Shown: positions 11,114 through 19,962 of the stretch, piece by piece
Position numbering within the stretch: position 1 is the stretch's first letter
How the letters are laid out: every line of letters starts with the position of its first letter
Assembly: GCA_029781865.1 (NCBI GenBank)
Contig: JAKOVW010000057.1
Location: 112,671-176,670 of the forward strand
Direction: 5' to 3'
DNA length: 64,000 nt
From: Bacteroidota bacterium
GTDB lineage: Bacteria; Bacteroidota; Bacteroidia; Chitinophagales; Saprospiraceae
Notes under the pieces: model-generated
Told to the model about the DNA's origin: nothing
Database searches by the model: none
What the model saw: the letters and a program-made list of their open reading frames with translations, nothing else
Program-made: the position numbers and the translations under genes

Positions 11114-12601
11114 TTATTTCGAATTCAACATTTTATTAAATAATCCTGCAATCAATTCATTCATATATTCACCCGTGCAGGTATAATGATTAATCATCAA
11201 ACTCAAAGCATAAACCGGTTTATTATCCCGAATAAGAAATCCGCAATAACTGCGCACCCGCTCCATGCTCCCGCTTTTTAACCGTAAATTCAACTGATAT
11301 TTATTTTTAGGCTTTAACCATTTTGTCAATGGACCCTGATTCACATTATCCGGAAGCAGTTGCCAAAAGGAATTCAACGATTCCGTTTTATTTATCCATT
11401 GCAAAAAAGAAACAAAATCACTTGAGCTGATCATGTTTTTAGGTGACAGGCCACTGCCATCTTCGAGAACTACACTTTGATCATTTCCTACAATGTCTTG
11501 GACGATCTGATTTAATTTGATTAAAGCTTCTTGCCTGTTCGTTGTGCCATTCAGTGCAAAGCCAATCTGATGCAGGAAACTCTCACAATATAAATTTATA
11601 CTTTTTGTTAAAGCCAGTCCTGCCAGATCTTTAAGCATTGGTGACTCGCAGTTAAAAATCAATTCCCTTTTATCTCCGGAAGCAATAGTAGATCCTTCTA
11701 TCAGAACACCATTCCTATTCAATGCATCCTGCAACAAATGGACAAACAAATCTGAAGGATTTGAAAGAGCAGAATGTATGGTAAGCGTGTCTTCCCTGCA
11801 ACACCTCCATTCTCCCAGTACTTCCTGCACACAACTTTTCGAATTCCCCAATACATATACATCTTCTTTATGAGGTTGTTCTTTTCCAATAACTCGGGAA
11901 GTGTAAAGAGAAGATAATTGATTGGGTTGAACCTTTAGAATAGCGCACACTCCTCCTTCTTTATTTGCAGCAGTCAAGCTTATACTGGCCTGGTTTTCCG
12001 CATAATTAAAGGCAAAGCTTCCGGCTCCGTAATAATTACCTAAATCATACCACAACCACTCTTTGTTTTCCGGAACATCAGTTATATAACTTTCATCAAC
12101 AAGAACTTTCCCGTTTATTTTTGAAATTCCTTTTCGCTTTAATATAAGGGATAAGGTATCGGCGATATCCTGAAGTTTTGGAATCGCTGTAAAATGAGCT
12201 GAGGCAAGACTCGGATCGCCTTTTCCAATAATTTCCAGATTTCCATCAAAACTACCATCTGCCTTAGGAACTCCATTCAAATAAAATGGGGTGATAAATT
12301 TATAGTCGCCTTTCAGTTTATCCAGGACTATGGCACAACTAATAATTTTCTGTGCAGATGCGGGAACCAATGCGCGATTTTCATCAAGTGTTGCAATTTT
12401 CTTTCCGGTTCTTAAATCAATTAGGGCAAAGCTTATGCTTGCCGATTTCAATTCCGGCTTGTGTGCAAACTCTTTTACTATTTTACGGAGTTGTGTTTTA
12501 GATAGTAATCTTTGACCGATTAGTCCGCAATGAATGCATACCAGGAATATACAGATCAGTAAAACACACCGATTAAATCGCAGCATATTTTTCTTCTTCA
12601 T
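11114..12601 (-). CDS. dacB: PBP4-type D-alanyl-D-alanine carboxypeptidase/endopeptidase
   Basis: Penicillin-binding protein of the S13 (PBP4) family that trims peptidoglycan stem peptides in the periplasm. All three active-site motifs are visible: S82-A-Q-K85 (SxxK), S334-I-N336 (SxN) and K442-S-G444 (KTG-type), plus the family signature DGSGLSPKN (381-389). A hydrophobic signal segment spans about residues 10-27. At 495 residues it has the length of the long S13 form, with the extra domain between SxxK and SxN. Its start overlaps the end of the upstream M14 gene by 29 bases, which implies translational coupling within the operon. Confidence 0.92.
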   Translation of the reverse strand: MKKKNMLRFNRCVLLICIFLVCIHCGLIGQRLLSKTQLRKIVKEFAHKPELKSASISFALIDLRTGKKIATLDENRALVPASAQKIISCAIVLDKLKGDYKFITPFYLNGVPKADGSFDGNLEIIGKGDPSLASAHFTAIPKLQDIADTLSLILKRKGISKINGKVLVDESYITDVPENKEWLWYDLGNYYGAGSFAFNYAENQASISLTAANKEGGVCAILKVQPNQLSSLYTSRVIGKEQPHKEDVYVLGNSKSCVQEVLGEWRCCREDTLTIHSALSNPSDLFVHLLQDALNRNGVLIEGSTIASGDKRELIFNCESPMLKDLAGLALTKSINLYCESFLHQIGFALNGTTNRQEALIKLNQIVQDIVGNDQSVVLEDGSGLSPKNMISSSDFVSFLQWINKTESLNSFWQLLPDNVNQGPLTKWLKPKNKYQLNLRLKSGSMERVRSYCGFLIRDNKPVYALSLMINHYTCTGEYMNELIAGLFNKMLNSK

Positions 12602-13538
12602 AGGCCAAATGAAACATCCCGTCTCCTACATTCACCAAAGGGGCATTGTTGTGACTTATAATATAAGCATCTTTCGAAGCATGCATCCTGATTTCGCGTT
12701 GCGCAAAGGGATCTGAAATAATGGCAATCAATTCACCTTTGGAAACGTAATTTCCGGATTCCCGTTTGTAGGTGACAATACCGCCTTCCAAAGCTCTTTC
12801 CCATGATGTTTTCCGGAATAATTTTTTAATGATGGCAGTGTGTTTATGATTATCGATCATTTTATGTGCCAGTAAAATATCCTTAATTGCAGATATTCCA
12901 TTCTGGATAATAAATGGATCCAGTTTATTGGATTCACCCCCTTCATAAACCAATATCGGAATTTTCATATCCCTGGCCACCTTTCGCATTGATCTGGTCA
13001 CAATTGGTTTTTCAACCAGCAAATTAAAATTTGATTTAAGTGCAAGCGCTCTTGCTTCTGCATGTTTGGAGGAGTACCGGATCTGAGGATAATTCCAGTG
13101 CTGTTCACCACCGGTATGAAAATCGATACCAAAGTCAACTAGTGGAAGAATTTTTTTTGAAACGATTTTTGCAATTCTTGAAGCCAGTGAACCAGAACCT
13201 GTTCCGGGAAAACTCCTGTTTACATCTTTGCCATCCGGAACATCCCTTGAGAAATTGATGAATCCATAAATATTTAATAATGGTATTGCAACTACAGTTC
13301 CGGCTTTTAAATGGTTGAATATTTTTTCCGAAATGGATTTGCGAATAATTTCAACTCCATTGATTTCATCACCATGCATTCCACCTAAAAATAAAACGGT
13401 AGGACCGGGGTTCTTACTTCTGAACACATAAGTAAAAATAGAAATTCGGTTACCCGACGGAAGCTTGCCCGCATTGATTCTCACCAACCCCGAACTTCCC
13501 GGTGGAAACTCCTGACCCTGCAAATTAAAACTGCTCAT
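12573..13538 (-). CDS. M14-family succinylglutamate desuccinylase/aspartoacylase-like zinc enzyme
   Basis: Zinc hydrolase of the AstE/AspA branch of the M14 carboxypeptidases. Zinc ligands are seen as H55 and E58 in GMHGDE (53-58) and H141 in IDFHTGGEQ (138-146). DVNRSFPG (105-112) is a substrate-binding motif and E199 in YEGGE is the likely catalytic glutamate. The last 70 residues (about 250-310) resemble a biotinyl/lipoyl-like barrel with a swinging-hairpin glycine, as in many bacterial members. No signal peptide is evident, so it is cytoplasmic. It lies 43 bases downstream of rimK and overlaps dacB by 29 bases. Removal of an acyl or glutamyl group linked to the RimK product is an inference from context. 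Confidence 0.85.
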   Translation of the reverse strand: MSSFNLQGQEFPPGSSGLVRINAGKLPSGNRISIFTYVFRSKNPGPTVLFLGGMHGDEINGVEIIRKSISEKIFNHLKAGTVVAIPLLNIYGFINFSRDVPDGKDVNRSFPGTGSGSLASRIAKIVSKKILPLVDFGIDFHTGGEQHWNYPQIRYSSKHAEARALALKSNFNLLVEKPIVTRSMRKVARDMKIPILVYEGGESNKLDPFIIQNGISAIKDILLAHKMIDNHKHTAIIKKLFRKTSWERALEGGIVTYKRESGNYVSKGELIAIISDPFAQREIRMHASKDAYIISHNNAPLVNVGDGMFHLAYEEEKYAAI

Positions 13539-13581
13539 CTGGATATGCTATTGATAAAACAGTATAAGAAACACGTCATTA

Positions 13582-14475
13582 CTATTTAAGTTGCTTTTGT
13601 TTGTCGAGCTTACGCTCTATAAATTGAATGATTTTACCGGCAATATCAATTTTAGTGGTTCCCTCGATGCCTTCCAGTCCGGGTGATGCATTTACCTCAA
13701 GTATTAAAGGTCCCCTGGAAGATCGCAATAAATCTACGCCTGCAATAGATAGACCTAAAAGTTTACTTGCCTTAATCGCTATATCTTTTTCCTGTTTAGT
13801 CAGTTTTACTATGGATGAGCTGGCTCCCCGATGTATATTCGATCTGAACTCACCGGGCAATGCTTGTCTCAGCATGGCGCCAACAATTTCTCCATCGACA
13901 ACAAAAGCTCTGATATCAGATCCTTTTGCGTCTGAAATAAATTCCTGAATCATGACATCGTGCCCTACCCGATGAAAACCTTCAATTACAGAAACTCCCT
14001 GGTTTTTACTTTGAGTTAATATAACACCCAAACCTTGTGTGCTCGCTAATAATTTAACCACTGCTTTATCTTTACTAACCTGTTCATACATCATTCCGGC
14101 ATAAAGATCTCCGCCACATAATCCCGTCTTTGGCACATCAAATCCCTTTGAACTCAAAAACTGCATGCAATGCAGTTTATTTCTGGCTTTCAACAAAGCT
14201 TCAGACCGCACTGTGGTAAACACACCCATTGCTTCGATCTGGCGTATTACTGCTGCCCCGTATTCGGTAGCGGATGCCCCGATTCTGGGAATGACTGCAT
14301 CAATATTCTCCATCTTATCCAGACCCAGATACAGCTCCGCTTTGTTTTTTTCAATAATGATATTGCACAACAAGTGATCGCAGATCTGGACCTCGTGTCC
14401 CCGTTTAACTGCTGCATTGTAAAGACTTTGGGTGCTATACAAAGTAGAATTCCTCGAAAGAATCAGAATTTTCAT
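13582..14475 (-). CDS. rimK: RimK-type ATP-grasp alpha-L-glutamate ligase
   Basis: ATP-grasp ligase that adds glutamate residues to a protein or peptide C-terminus (ribosomal protein S6 in E. coli). The 297-residue product is the length of E. coli RimK and begins MKILILSRN. It shows the ATP-grasp core: AVVKLL with the nucleotide-binding lysine, VIQEF-like MIQEFI, DIRAFVVDGEIVGAM, and the metal-binding end VDLLRSS...LEVNASPGLEGIE. It is the first gene of a four-gene minus-strand set with an M14 hydrolase next to it. The target in this organism cannot be told from sequence. Confidence 0.92.
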   Translation of the reverse strand: MKILILSRNSTLYSTQSLYNAAVKRGHEVQICDHLLCNIIIEKNKAELYLGLDKMENIDAVIPRIGASATEYGAAVIRQIEAMGVFTTVRSEALLKARNKLHCMQFLSSKGFDVPKTGLCGGDLYAGMMYEQVSKDKAVVKLLASTQGLGVILTQSKNQGVSVIEGFHRVGHDVMIQEFISDAKGSDIRAFVVDGEIVGAMLRQALPGEFRSNIHRGASSSIVKLTKQEKDIAIKASKLLGLSIAGVDLLRSSRGPLILEVNASPGLEGIEGTTKIDIAGKIIQFIERKLDKQKQLK

Positions 14476-14675
14476 AATTGAAAATTAATTTAAACCAATC
14501 GATTTTGAATCGAGTTGCCAAATTAGTTTTTTTTTTATTCCGGCAGGCTTAAAAGGATGATCAAAACTGAATTTAATCGCTTGAAATGATATGATTACCA
14601 GTCACTCTGAAAAAATCAAAGAATGCTCAATGACAGGGATAATTTGTATTCTTGTGAAATGAACAGGTTAGTCAA

Positions 14676-15950
14676 ATGAAAACAAACAAAAAAGCAGCGT
14701 TAGGTTGGGTAATGTTTGATTGGGCGAATTCTTCATATTCGTTAGTGATCTCAACGGCAATTTTTCCCATTTTTTTTCTTTCCAACACGGATCCCTTAAT
14801 TCAGATTATGGGGATACAAATTTCAAATGCTTCTATTTATGCCTATTCAGTTGCCCTGGCTTATTTACTTATAAGTATACTATCTCCGGTATTATCTGGT
14901 ATTGCTGACTATGGTGGTTATCGAAAAACATTCATGCGGTTTTTTACCACTACAGGAAGCCTGGGCTGCATGAGTTTGTATTTTTTTGATGGCACGGATA
15001 AATTATGGATAGGTGTTCTTTCATTCATTCTGGCCACTTCGAGCCACGCAGGTTCCCTGGTGTTTTATGATTCATATCTATCTGAATTAGTACCTGCTTC
15101 AGAAAGCGATAAATTAAGCGCCCGGGGTTATGCCTATGGTTATATTGGCAGTGTGATCCTTTTGTGCTTCAATATTTGGATGATCCAAAGTCCTGAGTTG
15201 TTTGGCTTGCATGATTCCAAAGATGCGGCCAGATGGTCTTTTTTCAGTGTTGGGATCTGGTGGCTCGGGTTCTCTCAATTTTCATTTGCATGGCTTCCCA
15301 GGGATATCAGAATTCATGGAAAAAAACTGGATTTGTTTCATGGAATGCGCGAATTGAGCAAAGCCTGGAAATATGTGAACAACGAATTGAACTGCAAACG
15401 TTACCTGATCGCTTATTTCTTTTACAGCGCCGGCGTACAAACGGTTATTTATCTGGCCAGTGCCTTTGCAACAAAAGAACTTAACTTTAATTCAACAGAA
15501 TTAATCATCGTTATATTAATTCTGCAAATCGTAGCTATAGGGGGAGCCTATTTGTTTGCACAACTATCCAGGAAAACGAATAATTTATTTATTATTAAAG
15601 TGATGATTTCCATCTGGGTGCTGATATGCTTGTTGGCTTATTTAGTTAACAGCCAGTTTCAATTTTATTTCTTAGCTGGATTGGTTGGAATGGTACTTGG
15701 CGGAATCCAGGCACTTTCAAGAAGCACTTACTCTAAAATTATACCTAAAGATCATCCCGATGTGACTTGCTTTTTCAGCTTTTACGATGTAATTTATTAC
15801 ACCTCTATTGTGTTTGGTACTTTCATCTTCGGAGTCATCAATCAAATTACCGGTAACATGAGAACGAGTGTTTTGGCACTGATGATCTTCTTTATTATTG
15901 GTTGGTATTTTGTTCAATTAGTTGAAAAATCGGCTGTAAGAAAGTCCTGA
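14676..15950 (+). CDS. MFS transporter, UMF1 family
   Basis: A 424-residue polytopic inner-membrane protein with about 12 hydrophobic segments. The N-terminal GWVMFDWANSSYSLVI segment is the signature of the UMF1 (Atg22-like) branch of the major facilitator superfamily. Substrates of bacterial UMF1 proteins are not established; amino-acid export is often proposed by analogy with Atg22. The gene stands alone, divergent from rimK (200-base spacer) and convergent with the beta-helix lipoprotein gene (5-base gap). Confidence 0.85.
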   Translation: MKTNKKAALGWVMFDWANSSYSLVISTAIFPIFFLSNTDPLIQIMGIQISNASIYAYSVALAYLLISILSPVLSGIADYGGYRKTFMRFFTTTGSLGCMSLYFFDGTDKLWIGVLSFILATSSHAGSLVFYDSYLSELVPASESDKLSARGYAYGYIGSVILLCFNIWMIQSPELFGLHDSKDAARWSFFSVGIWWLGFSQFSFAWLPRDIRIHGKKLDLFHGMRELSKAWKYVNNELNCKRYLIAYFFYSAGVQTVIYLASAFATKELNFNSTELIIVILILQIVAIGGAYLFAQLSRKTNNLFIIKVMISIWVLICLLAYLVNSQFQFYFLAGLVGMVLGGIQALSRSTYSKIIPKDHPDVTCFFSFYDVIYYTSIVFGTFIFGVINQITGNMRTSVLALMIFFIIGWYFVQLVEKSAVRKS

Positions 15951-15955
15951 ATAGT

Positions 15956-17446
15956 TCATTTGTATTCATAACAACCAATATCCGGATTGACCATATCCCT
16001 TAGTGTACCATCGAGATCCAATGGAATTTTTGCAACAGGTATCGCTTTTGCCTCCAGTACGGACAAGGTATCCGGATGATAATTGTCATTATTGATATCT
16101 TCAAATAAATCAAATACTCCTGAATGGTAAATACAATCCATTGTATATTTTGTTTTAAAATCGGGAAAGTCCTTATATAATTCTTTTATGTGAAGAAGAC
16201 AGTTCTGAAAATAAGGTTCAAATGCTGAACTTGGCTTTGCAAACATCGATAATTCATCTTCATCTGTTCCTGTGATAATACAATTCCGGATCAACGCTTT
16301 TAATGGTGACTCGTAAATAACCTCACAAAAAGGAAAATCAATACATCTTGAATTGCTTAATGAAACGGCAGGATCAGTATTCCCTGAATTCACGATAGTA
16401 CAATAATTAAATTCATAGTTTCCACCTGTGCTAACGACAAGTCCGGAAGAGCCCTGGTTAAATAAAAGGCAATTATCTAATTCCAATGTAGCAGTTGAAG
16501 CATAAATCCCATATAGGGTATTGTTATAAATTTTCGTTTCTGAAATTTTGCATACAGACATGGAATCTGCAATAATGCCAATCAAATTATTTTTAATAAC
16601 TGCATAATTAATTTCATTACCCTGGCTCATCTTGTCGAAATAAATTCCGGACCATTGACCAGGTGTGTTCTGAAATTGAGATTCTAAACGCACACCCTGG
16701 AAAACAACAGGATTGTTCAGAGTGCCTGTGACTTTTAAAGTTGCATTCGAACCAATAATAATTCTTCCGTCATTATAAAAAAAAGTATTCCCATCATTAT
16801 CCCTGGCCTTGGTTAAGCCTCCCCATACATAAATTTTCGACGCTTCAGGAATAATGAGGGTGCCATTTTCGAAGTAAACAATTCCATAAATGATATATGG
16901 TTTTGGATCATTCCAAATCAGCGTAGAACCTTGCAGATCTACTGTAGTAACCTGCCCTTTATTTAATTTTGACGGAAAATAATTGGCGTTTTGTCCGAAA
17001 GCCAGAAGTACTATCTGCTGCTTTACGCCATTGTATTCAAGTATAATTGAATCCGATTTAACGAATGGACTTATTGCTACAGGATCATCCGGATTTACGG
17101 TTACTTCACAAAACAAATAAATGCTATCATGCGCTCCAATTTCAATATGCTCTACCAGATTGCCATGCAATCCATCCACGTTGATTTTAAAATCAGACTG
17201 ATTTCCGGAAGCGACATAGACTTTTTTAATCTCAATACTTTGATCATGATCATTGTAAATCTTCAGATATCTGGTGGCCGATCCAACCGTAGTAAATACC
17301 GTATCAAAACTCAAGGTATCATCCTCAATCCGAAGTATTTTGCCAGGATCTTCTGTAAATATTTCCTTATGACAGCCCGAAATCATGAAGTCAACTACAA
17401 TAGCAAAAACAATCAGATACCCTACTATTTGCATTTTTCTTATCAT
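15956..17446 (-). CDS. Right-handed beta-helix repeat lipoprotein
   Basis: A 496-residue exported protein. The N-terminus has a hydrophobic signal and lipobox MISGC with C25 as the lipidated residue. Residues about 200-420 are rich in short repeating beta segments of the type xIxNNxxGIxxxxx (for example IKNNLIGI, IYNNTLYGIYA, LFNQGSSGL), typical of a parallel beta-helix. The C-terminus carries DGTLRDMVNPDIGCYEY, the CYE-type ending common to Bacteroidota choice-of-anchor or beta-helix proteins with a capped solenoid. A function such as polysaccharide binding is only a guess. No enzyme motif is seen. Confidence 0.8.
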   Translation of the reverse strand: MIRKMQIVGYLIVFAIVVDFMISGCHKEIFTEDPGKILRIEDDTLSFDTVFTTVGSATRYLKIYNDHDQSIEIKKVYVASGNQSDFKINVDGLHGNLVEHIEIGAHDSIYLFCEVTVNPDDPVAISPFVKSDSIILEYNGVKQQIVLLAFGQNANYFPSKLNKGQVTTVDLQGSTLIWNDPKPYIIYGIVYFENGTLIIPEASKIYVWGGLTKARDNDGNTFFYNDGRIIIGSNATLKVTGTLNNPVVFQGVRLESQFQNTPGQWSGIYFDKMSQGNEINYAVIKNNLIGIIADSMSVCKISETKIYNNTLYGIYASTATLELDNCLLFNQGSSGLVVSTGGNYEFNYCTIVNSGNTDPAVSLSNSRCIDFPFCEVIYESPLKALIRNCIITGTDEDELSMFAKPSSAFEPYFQNCLLHIKELYKDFPDFKTKYTMDCIYHSGVFDLFEDINNDNYHPDTLSVLEAKAIPVAKIPLDLDGTLRDMVNPDIGCYEYK

Positions 17447-17479
17447 AAAATCGGGTAAAGATAGATTCTAAAATTATGC

Positions 17480-17487
17480 TATTTTTG
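17480..17487 (+). promoter_or_regulatory. Putative -7 element (TATTTTTG) of the glycosyltransferase cassette
   Basis: TATTTTTG fits TAnnTTTG and ends 14 bases before the ATG of the 51-residue membrane peptide, the first gene of the plus-strand cassette. Confidence 0.45.
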
Positions 17488-17501
17488 CCAAAACTTTAAA
17501 C

Positions 17502-17657
17502 ATGACAGATAATCAAAAAACACATAAAAGCGATTGGTTGTATTTTTTAATTTCAGGCGCGGTTACTGTTTTTCTATTATGGTTTTATCCTGCATGGTTT
17601 TGGCTAGGTCTTCCTTTCACACTTACCTATTTGACCAAAGCGCTTAATGCACTTTAA
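17502..17657 (+). CDS. Small two-segment membrane peptide (51 aa) heading a glycosyltransferase cassette
   Basis: An ATG-started frame encodes 51 residues beginning MTDNQKTHKSDWLYFLI and ending LTYLTKALNAL. A charged N-terminus of 11 residues is followed by two hydrophobic stretches (about 13-28 and 31-44) split by a proline and aromatic residues (FYPAWFW). It starts 14 bases after a TAnnTTTG motif and its stop lies 20 bases before the TTG start of the following GT2 gene. The promoter fit, spacing and coherent membrane character support a real gene. No homologue is recognised by eye; a role as an accessory subunit of the neighbouring glycosyltransferases is inference. Confidence 0.6.
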   Translation: MTDNQKTHKSDWLYFLISGAVTVFLLWFYPAWFWLGLPFTLTYLTKALNAL

Positions 17658-17677
17658 TCTGATCCAGGTTTTCTGAT

Positions 17678-18394
17678 TTGACTTTTTCTATCAAACCTAA
17701 AATTGATGTCATCATTCCCGTACTTGACGAGGAGCATTCTATTGGATTGGTTATCAATGACATACCTAAAGAATTAGCGAGAACAATCTATGTTTGTGAC
17801 AACGGCAGTACGGATTTAAGTAAAGAAAACGCCCTTCAAGCTGGGGCCATAGTCTTATCAGAACCCCAAAGAGGCTATGGAGCTGCCTGCCAGAGGGGCA
17901 TTCAGGAAATACAAAAGCTTTCTGCCACAGAATATCCGGATATTGTAGTTTTTTTAGACGGTGATTATTCTGACCGTCCTTCAGAGATGCCGCTCCTTAT
18001 CAACGAGCTAATGAACAAAAATCTGGATCTGGTCATAGGCTCCAGAGTTTTAGGAATGTCTGCCAAAGGCGCATTAAACATTGTACAGCGATTCGGAAAC
18101 GCTTTATCTGCCTTTCTTATCAAAGTCTTATTTGATTATCGGTACACCGATCTGGGACCGTTCCGTGCGATCCGATTTAATAAATTAATTGAAATGAAGA
18201 TGGAAGATCGGGATTATGGCTGGACAGTTGAAATGCAATTGAAAGCAGCTAAATTAAAAATGTCCGTTGGAGAAGTACCGGTAAGCTATCATAAAAGGAT
18301 AGGAAAATCCAAAATTTCGGGCACCTTAAGGGGTATAATCGGGGCAGGTTCAAAGATTTTCTATATGATATTCAAAACATATGTTAAAGGTTAA
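17678..18394 (+). CDS. GT2 glycosyltransferase, dolichol-phosphate-mannose-synthase-like
   Basis: A 238-residue family 2 glycosyltransferase without the membrane anchor seen in larger members. The GT-A fold motifs are DVIIPVLDEE (10-19), DNGSTD (41-46) and the metal-binding DGD (94-96). FLDGDYSDRP and DLGPFRAIR are typical of polyprenyl-phosphate sugar transferases. The only usable start is TTG at 17678, because an in-frame stop lies 18 bases upstream and no ATG precedes the first motif. It follows the small membrane peptide by 20 bases and precedes a processive GT2 and a GT-C type gene, so it may make a lipid-linked sugar donor for them (inference). Confidence 0.85.
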   Translation: MTFSIKPKIDVIIPVLDEEHSIGLVINDIPKELARTIYVCDNGSTDLSKENALQAGAIVLSEPQRGYGAACQRGIQEIQKLSATEYPDIVVFLDGDYSDRPSEMPLLINELMNKNLDLVIGSRVLGMSAKGALNIVQRFGNALSAFLIKVLFDYRYTDLGPFRAIRFNKLIEMKMEDRDYGWTVEMQLKAAKLKMSVGEVPVSYHKRIGKSKISGTLRGIIGAGSKIFYMIFKTYVKG

Positions 18395-18446
18395 AATTGT
18401 GTTAAAAAATCGACGACGAGATTCGTAAATGCCCGAATCCTCTCTT

Positions 18447-18454
18447 TATTTTTG
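18447..18454 (+). promoter_or_regulatory. Putative internal -7 element (TATTTTTG) before the processive GT2 gene
   Basis: TATTTTTG lies 7 bases before the ATG at 18462. If used, it would give a leaderless or nearly leaderless transcript and would argue for 18462, not 18429, as the start of the downstream gene. Confidence 0.35.
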
Positions 18455-18461
18455 CGGTAAT

Positions 18462-19940
18462 ATGGACCAATTTCAGATCAGCCTCATTTGCATTTACACT
18501 GCTTCCCTTCTTTACATTACTGTATTCTCACTCTTACAGTTAAATCTGCTTAAAGCATATCGAAAACAAAAAAAGGACAAGAAGATTCTTAGTCCTTTGA
18601 AAGAAGGTGATATTCACCCAAAGGTTACTATACAATTGCCCATTTATAATGAGCTCTATGTCATTGACCGTTTGCTCGATAACATCACCAAATTAGATTA
18701 CCCAAAAGACAAAATGGAAATCCAGGTACTGGATGACTCCACAGATGCCACTGCAGAGCATGCGAGACATAAAGTAGAAGAATACAGGAAACTGGGATTT
18801 GATATTCATCACATACACCGGGTTGACAGAACAGGATTTAAGGCCGGTGCGCTAAAAGAAGGTACTAAAGTTTGCAGTGGTGAATTTATCGCCATATTTG
18901 ATGCAGACTTTTTACCTGAACCTGACTTCTTAAAACGAAGCTTACCTTATTTCGATAATCCTGAAATAGGCGTCGTGCAGACCCGCTGGGAGCACATCAA
19001 TGAAAATTATTCCCTTTTAACGAAACTTCAGGCCTTTCAATTAAACGTACATTTCACGGTCGAACAAGCCGGAAGATGCGCTGCAGGTCATTTTCTTCAA
19101 TTCAACGGAACTGCCGGAATCTGGCGTAAAACGGCCATCGATGATGCCGGAGGATGGCAAATTGACACATTGACAGAGGACCTTGATCTTAGTTACCGTG
19201 CTCAATTGAAAGGTTGGAAAATTCAATATGTTGAGGACATCGTTTGTCCGGCTGAATTACCCGCAGAAATTTATGGATTAAAATCCCAACAATTCCGCTG
19301 GATGAAAGGTGGTGCCGAAAACTCAAGAAAACTTCTTCCCGTAATTTTAAAATCGGATCTGCCCTTTTCTACCAAGTTTCATGCATTTATGCATCTGGTT
19401 AGTAGTGGTATATTTCTAATGATTTTCTGGGTAGCCCTGATCAGTGTACCGGTCTTATTCTCCATGGATGACATGGGATTAAAAGCAACTTTTCTTGGGT
19501 TTTGCTTACTGGGCACTTTATCGGTAATGTCTGTATTTTATGAGGCAAACAATATGATGTGCTGGAAAGAAAAACATGTTAAACATCGCTTCCTCAGATT
19601 CCTGTATTTGTTTCCGACGTTTATGGCTATTTCGATGGGTTTTAGCTTCCATAATAGCATCGCAGTTTTGGAAGGTTATTCCGGTAAAAAATCAGCATTC
19701 ATCCGTACACCCAAATTTAATTTGACTACATTAAAAGACAGAATACTCAACAATGGCTATTTGGTTCAGAAAATCACAACAAAGACCTGGATAGAAGCAT
19801 TCATTTGTTTGTATTTCGTTTTTGCCATTGCGATGGGAATCTATATTGAGTACTATTCATTTTTGTTATTTCACATCTTACTCATGTTTGGTTTTGGGAT
19901 GAATTTTTACTATTCAGTAAGACATCTCGATTTTAAATAA
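18462..19940 (+). CDS. Processive GT2 glycosyltransferase, cellulose-synthase/BcsA-like membrane enzyme
   Basis: A 492-residue membrane glycosyltransferase. An N-terminal membrane helix precedes a cytosolic GT-A domain with the processive D,D,D,QxxRW signature: LDDST, FDADF, LTEDLDL and QQFRWMKG. Three or four further membrane helices fill the C-terminal third. It lacks a PilZ domain, so c-di-GMP control is not expected. An earlier in-frame ATG at 18429 would add 11 residues (MPESSLYFCGN), but it lies ahead of a promoter motif, so 18462 is preferred. The enzyme resembles glucomannan or beta-glucan synthase-like GT2 proteins; its product is not predictable from sequence. Confidence 0.85.
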   Translation: MDQFQISLICIYTASLLYITVFSLLQLNLLKAYRKQKKDKKILSPLKEGDIHPKVTIQLPIYNELYVIDRLLDNITKLDYPKDKMEIQVLDDSTDATAEHARHKVEEYRKLGFDIHHIHRVDRTGFKAGALKEGTKVCSGEFIAIFDADFLPEPDFLKRSLPYFDNPEIGVVQTRWEHINENYSLLTKLQAFQLNVHFTVEQAGRCAAGHFLQFNGTAGIWRKTAIDDAGGWQIDTLTEDLDLSYRAQLKGWKIQYVEDIVCPAELPAEIYGLKSQQFRWMKGGAENSRKLLPVILKSDLPFSTKFHAFMHLVSSGIFLMIFWVALISVPVLFSMDDMGLKATFLGFCLLGTLSVMSVFYEANNMMCWKEKHVKHRFLRFLYLFPTFMAISMGFSFHNSIAVLEGYSGKKSAFIRTPKFNLTTLKDRILNNGYLVQKITTKTWIEAFICLYFVFAIAMGIYIEYYSFLLFHILLMFGFGMNFYYSVRHLDFK

Positions 19941-19962
19941 ACGATTCACAAAAACGGATTCA

